This document shows, in pieces, positions 13,349 through 17,683 of a DNA stretch of 17,683 nt; positions within the stretch are counted from its first letter, which is position 1, and each line of letters opens with the position of its first letter. Position numbers and translations under genes: made by a program. Location of the stretch: contig DBXA01000029.1 in NCBI GenBank assembly GCA_002309235.1, forward strand, positions 2,620-20,302, written 5' to 3'. The notes beneath the pieces were generated by a model. It was not told the origin of the DNA. It made no database searches and saw only the letters and a program-made list of their open reading frames with translations. The DNA is from Christensenella sp. UBA1224 (GTDB lineage Bacteria > Bacillota > Clostridia > Christensenellales > Aristaeellaceae).

Positions 13349-14449
13349 ATGGAAAGAGTATACAATTTCTCCGCCGGTCCTTCCATGCTCCCCCTGCCCG
13401 TATTGGAAAAGGCAGCATCTGAACTCATCTGCTACGGCAGCAGCGGTATGTCTGTCATGGAGATGAGCCACCGCTCCAAGGATTACGAGCCGATCATCGC
13501 CGAAGCACAGTCGCTGCTGCGTACTCTTATGGCGATACCGGATAACTACAAGGTCCTTTTCCTGCAGGGAGGCGCTTCCACGCAGTTCGCGGCTGTCCCC
13601 CTCAATCTGGCAGGCCGCATGCCCTCCGGCAAAGCCCTCTACGCTGTATCGGGGCAGTTTTCCGGCAAAGCCTACAAGGAAGCGCAGAAGCTCGGCATCA
13701 ACGCAGCGTGCATCGCTACTACCAAGGATACCAATTTTGACCATGTGCCTGTGATCACCCCTGATATGGTCGATGCGGATGCTTCTTATCTGCACATCTG
13801 CCTCAACAACACCATATACGGCACAAAGTACCCTTATATCCCGGAAACAGGTTCTGTACCGCTGGTAGCGGACCTTTCCTCCTGCATCCTTTCCGAGCCC
13901 TTTGATGTGAGCCGTTTCGGCGTCATCTACGCAGGCGCGCAGAAGAACATGGCCCCCGCGGGGCTGACCGTCGTTATCGTACGGGAAGACCTGCTTGGTT
14001 TCGCCAAGCCCGATATCCCCACCATGCTGGATTGGAAGACCATGGCTGAGAACGATTCCATGTACAATACGCCGCCCTGCTACGCCATTTATATGGCCAA
14101 GCTGGTATATGAGTGGCTGCTGGATTTGGGCGGCCTCGGCAAGATGAAAGAGCTGAACGAGAAAAAAGCATCCCTTCTGTACGATTACCTCGACAGTCAG
14201 GACTATTACATAGCGCCTGTTCAAAAGGAAAGCCGCAGCATGATGAACGTCACCTTCGTAACAGGCGATGCGGATCTTGATGCGAAATTTGCCAAGGATG
14301 CCGCACAGCAGGGCCTCAAAAACCTGAAGGGCCACAGGAGCGTGGGCGGCATGCGTGCCTCCATATACAACGCGATGCCCTATGAAGGTGTGGAGAAGCT
14401 GATCGCCTTCATGAAGGATTTCGCCGATGACAACCCAAAAAATAAGTGA
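13349..14449 (+). CDS. serC: Phosphoserine aminotransferase
   Basis: A 366-residue PLP aminotransferase that converts 3-phosphohydroxypyruvate and glutamate to phosphoserine and 2-oxoglutarate, the second step of serine synthesis. It has the family N terminus YNFSAGPSMLP (5-15), the SGMSVMEMSHRSKDY block (32-46), LQGGASTQFAAVPLNL (72-87), NNTIYGT (153-159), and the PLP lysine K199 in GAQKN. Length is as expected (about 360). AGAGG precedes ATG 13349. It is followed after 14 nt by serA in the same operon. No serB is in the window. Confidence 0.96.
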   Translation: MERVYNFSAGPSMLPLPVLEKAASELICYGSSGMSVMEMSHRSKDYEPIIAEAQSLLRTLMAIPDNYKVLFLQGGASTQFAAVPLNLAGRMPSGKALYAVSGQFSGKAYKEAQKLGINAACIATTKDTNFDHVPVITPDMVDADASYLHICLNNTIYGTKYPYIPETGSVPLVADLSSCILSEPFDVSRFGVIYAGAQKNMAPAGLTVVIVREDLLGFAKPDIPTMLDWKTMAENDSMYNTPPCYAIYMAKLVYEWLLDLGGLGKMKELNEKKASLLYDYLDSQDYYIAPVQKESRSMMNVTFVTGDADLDAKFAKDAAQQGLKNLKGHRSVGGMRASIYNAMPYEGVEKLIAFMKDFADDNPKNK

Positions 14450-14463
14450 TAAGAGGTAATATC

Positions 14464-15639
14464 ATGAATATAAAGCTGCTGAACAAGATCGCACCTGTCG
14501 GCATAGAGAAATTCGGTCCCGGATATACCATAGGAACAGACGTACAGGATCCGGACGGCATACTGGTACGCAGTGCTGCCATGCATGATATGGCATTCAA
14601 TCCGGAGCTGAAAGCCATCGCCCGTGCAGGCGCAGGCGTAAACAATATCCCAATAGACCGCTGCAGCGAAAACGGCATCGTCGTATTCAACACGCCCGGC
14701 GCAAACGCGAATGCCGTAAAAGAGCTCGTCCTGTGCGGATTAATGCTCTCCTCCCGCGATATCATACAGGGTTCTCACTGGGTATCGGGCCTGAAGGATG
14801 ATATCGCCGCCCAAGTTGAGAAGGGCAAGGGACAGTTCGCCGGTACAGAGATATACGGAAAGACGCTGGGGATAATAGGGCTCGGCGCCATCGGCCGCAT
14901 GGTCGCAAATACTGCCGTGCACCTTGGCATGGAGATCGTCGGCTGCGACCCGTACCTTTCCGTCGAAGGCGCCTGGAGCCTGAACCATCATGTGCGCCAC
15001 GCTGCAAATTACGATGAGGTCTTCGAAAAATGCGATTATATCACACTGCACGTACCTTCCAACCCCTCTACCCGCGGCATGCTGGATGAAGCTGCCTTTG
15101 CGAAGATGAAGGACGGCGTGCGCATACTGAACTTTGCCCGGGGAGACCTGGTGGTTACTTCAGCGCTGAAAGCGGCATTGGCAAGCGGAAAAGTTGCCCG
15201 TTATGTGACGGATTTCCCGTCGGATGACATCATAAACACACCCGGTATCGTGGCGATCCCCCACCTCGGCGCTTCTACAGAGGAGTCAGAAGACAACTGT
15301 GCTGTGATGGCTTCTCTGGAGCTGAAGGATTACCTGGAAAACGGCAATATCACCAACAGCGTGAATTACCCGAATGTATCCATGCCGCGCAGCGGCGATA
15401 TGCGCATATGCGTTTTCAATTCCAACGTGCCGGATGTCCTGAGCGGCATTTCCGCCGTCCTGAGCTCGCAGGGCGTCAACATCGAAAACCTCACGAACAA
15501 ATCCCGCGGCTCAAACGCCTATACCTTGATCGATATCTCCGGCAAGCTGTCGGAAAGCGAGATCGACAGGATCCGCCAGATCAACGGCGTTATCCGCGTA
15601 CGTGTGATCGGTAAACCAATAACAAGTAAACACGCATAA
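14464..15639 (+). CDS. serA: D-3-phosphoglycerate dehydrogenase, ACT-domain type
   Basis: A 391-residue NAD-dependent dehydrogenase oxidising 3-phosphoglycerate to 3-phosphohydroxypyruvate, the first step of serine synthesis. The substrate-binding domain is interrupted by the NAD-binding Rossmann domain (about 90-280) with GLGAIG (139-144). Catalytic R226 (NFARGDL) and H267 (PHLGAST) are present. Where E. coli SerA has the catalytic Glu (E269), this protein has DFPSDD (250-255), so an aspartate may take that role. A C-terminal ACT domain (about 313-383) suggests serine feedback control. The frame is open to 14446, but AAGAGGTAATATC places the start at ATG 14464. The gene follows serC by 14 nt and is closed by a terminator. 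Confidence 0.95.
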   Translation: MNIKLLNKIAPVGIEKFGPGYTIGTDVQDPDGILVRSAAMHDMAFNPELKAIARAGAGVNNIPIDRCSENGIVVFNTPGANANAVKELVLCGLMLSSRDIIQGSHWVSGLKDDIAAQVEKGKGQFAGTEIYGKTLGIIGLGAIGRMVANTAVHLGMEIVGCDPYLSVEGAWSLNHHVRHAANYDEVFEKCDYITLHVPSNPSTRGMLDEAAFAKMKDGVRILNFARGDLVVTSALKAALASGKVARYVTDFPSDDIINTPGIVAIPHLGASTEESEDNCAVMASLELKDYLENGNITNSVNYPNVSMPRSGDMRICVFNSNVPDVLSGISAVLSSQGVNIENLTNKSRGSNAYTLIDISGKLSESEIDRIRQINGVIRVRVIGKPITSKHA

Positions 15640-15648
15640 TGACAGGCG

Positions 15649-15695
15649 CTGCTGCCGGGCTGAACGAAAAGCTGCGGCAGCAGTTCTTTTTTCTT
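15649..15695 (+). terminator. Rho-independent terminator of serC-serA
   Basis: CTGCTGCCG (15649-15657) pairs perfectly with CGGCAGCAG (15675-15683), and is followed by TTCTTTTTTCTT. It lies 10 bases after the serA stop. Confidence 0.9.
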
Positions 15696-15727
15696 CATCA
15701 TTTCTGCAAGATTATTTCGGACCACCA

Positions 15728-15757
15728 TTGCCAACTGCAGGCCTGCTGGGATACAAT
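15728..15757 (+). promoter_or_regulatory. Probable promoter of the GH127 gene
   Basis: TTGCCA (15728-15733), an 18-bp spacer and TACAAT (15752-15757). The predicted start, near 15764, would leave a very short leader that begins at the AGGAGG, so the true start may lie a few bases upstream or the promoter may be elsewhere. Confidence 0.55.
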
Positions 15758-15766
15758 AACAGCAGG
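15742..15766. promoter_or_regulatory. Inverted repeat around the GH127 -10 (candidate operator)
   Basis: CCTGCTG (15742-15748), 11 bases, then CAGCAGG (15760-15766) is a perfect 7-11-7 inverted repeat centred on the -10 TACAAT. The palindrome GCAGGCCTGC (15737-15746) overlaps its left arm. The placement suits a repressor site for sugar-responsive control. Confidence 0.45.
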
Positions 15767-15778
15767 AGGTCGATACTC

Positions 15779-17680
15779 ATGGTCCATGTATTGGAAGCAA
15801 ACAGACCTTTGCAGGGAAATTTCACGATCGATGACGCCTTCTGGAATCCAAAGCTGCGTACTCTCTTTGATGTGACTCTGCCCGATACTTTCGATAAATT
15901 CGAAAAAGACGGGACTCTTGACAACTTTCGCGATGTCATCGCCGGAAAGAGCAGGACACACCGCGCCTGCCCCTGGCACGACGGGCTGCTGTACGAGACC
16001 ATCCGCGGCGCATCGGATTACATCGCCCGCGGCGAAAAGAGCGATGCCCTGATCAGGCGCATCGACAGCTATGCGGATCTGATCGCACAGGCACAGGATG
16101 CCGCAGGCGGAGGCTATATCCATACGCTGGTGCTGCTGAACTTCCCCTCCTTCCGCTTTGGCGAGAACGGGGGAAACATCCTTTGGCAGCACGATCTGTA
16201 CAACCACGGTTGTCTTTTCGAAGCCGGCGTGCATTATTACAAGGCCACAGGCAAGACAAAGCTGCTGGAAACAGCTTTGAAAGCGGCAAATGCCCTGGCT
16301 GCGGAAATCGGCGAGCCTCCGAAGAAGTGGGTCATACCGGGCCATTCACTGCCGGAATATGCCCTGATGGAACTGTATGAGCTGGTAACAGATGAGCCGG
16401 ATATCGCCGGAAAGGTATCCTGCAAAGTCAACCCGGACGCTTATCGCGAGCTGGCAAGGTTCTGGATCTTTGCCCGCGGCCGTCACGAACATCGCACCAA
16501 TCATCCCCGTTATATGGGCGAGTACTCCCAGGACCATGCGCCGATCCATAACCAGGTCCAGGCGGTCGGGCATGCCGTGCGCGCGACACTGTATTATACC
16601 GGTGTCACCCGTGAGGCAATGCTGGACGGCGATCAAGAGCTCTTAAAGGACAGCATGCGCCTTTGGGATAATATGGAATACTGCAAGCTGCATATCAACG
16701 GCGGGATAGGGGCGACGCACTTTGAGGAAAAGTTCGGTACCGATTACGACCTTGTCAACAGCGCCTACCTGGAAACCTGCGCGACCGCGGGCCTGATCTT
16801 CTGGGCGGAATCTCTCAGCCGGGCTACGGGCAGCGCACGGTATTTCCAGACGATTGAGCGGGGATTATACAACCTGATGCTGTCCTCCGTTGCCCTTCAG
16901 GGCGACAGTTATTTCTACTGCAATCCCCTTATCTCCGATGGCAATGACCATCACTGGGCCTGGCACAGCTGTCCCTGCTGCCCTCCCATGATCCACAAGA
17001 CATTCGGCATGATCGATAAGCTTGTGCTCGCGCAGAACGATGAAGGCATATTGGTAAACCTGTTCATAGGAGGCAGCGCCAATATACAATTCCCATGGGG
17101 CGTCACGCAGATACACGCCGAAACAGGCCTTCCCTGGAAGGGCAGTTATTCCCTGACTGTGGATAACGCAAACCGCCCCTTCAAGCTTATGCTGCGCGTA
17201 CCCGGATGGTCACAGGCGATACGCTGCAGCATCAACGGTACCGCGATCGAACCGGAAATTGAAAACGGATATGCTGTTTTCACCGTAAAACAGGGTGACA
17301 GCGTTGCCTTTACCGACCCGATGGATGTCAACCGCATCGAAGCGCACCCATATGTGTCTGCCGATCGCGGCCGCGTCGCTTTGGCCCGAGGGCCTCTGAT
17401 CTACTGCGTGGAAGGCATTGACAACCACGGTGAGACGGACTTCACTCTCGCGGCCGATCCTGACTTTAAGGCAGAGGACCGCCCGGATCTGCTGGGCGGC
17501 ATCGTCATCATACGCGGCAAAAAGCAGGATGGGGAACCATTTACCGCCGTACCTCTGTATACATGGGATAACCGTATGGCAGGCAAAATGAACGTCTGGC
17601 TCGATCAGGAGGGCAAGGGCGATACCTGGAGTACGAAGGGCTGGGAAAACCGCCTTTATCGTCCGTATCACCCCGGATAA
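15779..17680 (+). CDS. GH127 (DUF1680) beta-L-arabinofuranosidase
   Basis: A 633-residue glycoside hydrolase of family GH127, expected to remove beta-L-arabinofuranose from plant-glycoprotein or pectin-type glycans and release L-arabinose. No signal peptide is seen, so it acts in the cytoplasm on imported oligosaccharides. The (alpha/alpha)6 catalytic domain fills about 10-420, with a beta-sandwich C terminus. Matched to Bifidobacterium HypBA1, E316 (FEEKFG) fits the acid/base Glu, E332 and C334 (YLETCATAG) and C400-C401 (CPCCPP) fit the zinc ligands, and C400 fits the catalytic cysteine nucleophile. Length is typical (about 640-660). ATG 15779 has AGGAGG at 9 nt. An in-frame TTG at 15728 was rejected because it is the promoter's -35. 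AraD at 6234-6935 would serve the same sugar downstream. Confidence 0.92.
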   Translation: MVHVLEANRPLQGNFTIDDAFWNPKLRTLFDVTLPDTFDKFEKDGTLDNFRDVIAGKSRTHRACPWHDGLLYETIRGASDYIARGEKSDALIRRIDSYADLIAQAQDAAGGGYIHTLVLLNFPSFRFGENGGNILWQHDLYNHGCLFEAGVHYYKATGKTKLLETALKAANALAAEIGEPPKKWVIPGHSLPEYALMELYELVTDEPDIAGKVSCKVNPDAYRELARFWIFARGRHEHRTNHPRYMGEYSQDHAPIHNQVQAVGHAVRATLYYTGVTREAMLDGDQELLKDSMRLWDNMEYCKLHINGGIGATHFEEKFGTDYDLVNSAYLETCATAGLIFWAESLSRATGSARYFQTIERGLYNLMLSSVALQGDSYFYCNPLISDGNDHHWAWHSCPCCPPMIHKTFGMIDKLVLAQNDEGILVNLFIGGSANIQFPWGVTQIHAETGLPWKGSYSLTVDNANRPFKLMLRVPGWSQAIRCSINGTAIEPEIENGYAVFTVKQGDSVAFTDPMDVNRIEAHPYVSADRGRVALARGPLIYCVEGIDNHGETDFTLAADPDFKAEDRPDLLGGIVIIRGKKQDGEPFTAVPLYTWDNRMAGKMNVWLDQEGKGDTWSTKGWENRLYRPYHPG

Positions 17681-17683
17681 ATA

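Noticed and set aside
13253..14335. 360-codon minus-strand open frame
   Set aside because: Antisense shadow of serC, produced by its codon bias.
15728..15778. TTG start giving GH127 17 extra residues
   Set aside because: The TTG is part of the promoter's -35 and has no SD; ATG 15779 has AGGAGG and matches the family N terminus.

Overview
The window reads as a stretch of chromosome from an anaerobic Firmicute of the class Clostridia, probably a gut-type organism with roughly 50% G+C. This rests on strong AGGAGG-type ribosome binding sites, consensus sigma-A promoters (TTGACA / TATAAT), a FeoA-FeoB fusion, a YlmH-type S4 protein, a CD1871A-type CXXC protein, clostridial-type SerC-SerA, and gut-style carbohydrate enzymes. 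No mobile element, CRISPR array, tRNA or rRNA was seen. Gene density is high: no gap exceeds about 230 bases, and most gaps hold recognisable promoters or terminators.

Layout. On the minus strand at the left edge is the start of a FeoA-FeoB ferrous iron transporter (533 to the edge), preceded by a small membrane protein with a DUF5412-like C-terminal domain (1415-693). A divergent promoter pair separates it from a cysteine synthase-family gene (1629-2558, +). Convergent to that is a membrane-anchored PstS-like binding protein (3855-2584, -). A second divergent promoter region drives a four-gene plus-strand unit: SAM methyltransferase, YlmH-like RNA-binding protein, iron-sulfur flavoprotein-like reductase, and L-ribulose-5-phosphate 4-epimerase AraD (4021-6935).

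The middle holds two self-contained units. One is a 79-residue NHLP-leader-like small protein with its own promoter and terminator (7028-7460). The other is a four-gene run with a near-consensus promoter (7509-7537): a polytopic membrane protein ending in a CXXC tail, a NapH-like polyferredoxin, a TlpA-like thioredoxin and a small basic conserved protein. The first three overlap one another and look like a relay carrying electrons from cytoplasmic ferredoxin clusters across the membrane to exported thiols. A bidirectional terminator hairpin lies inside the 3' end of the last gene.

The right part is carbohydrate and serine metabolism: a ThuA-domain protein (10847-10053, -), a 718-residue unrecognised TIM-barrel hydrolase-like protein carrying an inserted phage-tail-like beta module (13118-10962, -), the serC-serA operon (13349-15639, +) closed by a strong terminator, and a GH127 beta-L-arabinofuranosidase (15779-17680, +). 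GH127 would release L-arabinose, and AraD would take the downstream L-ribulose 5-phosphate into the pentose phosphate pathway, although the two genes are far apart and no arabinose isomerase or kinase is present here.

The items most worth follow-up are the redox relay with its unusually long CXXC protein, the autonomous small leader-like protein, the orphan hydrolase with the inserted module, and the membrane-tethered phosphate-binding-like protein without a transporter. All promoter and operator calls are by eye.
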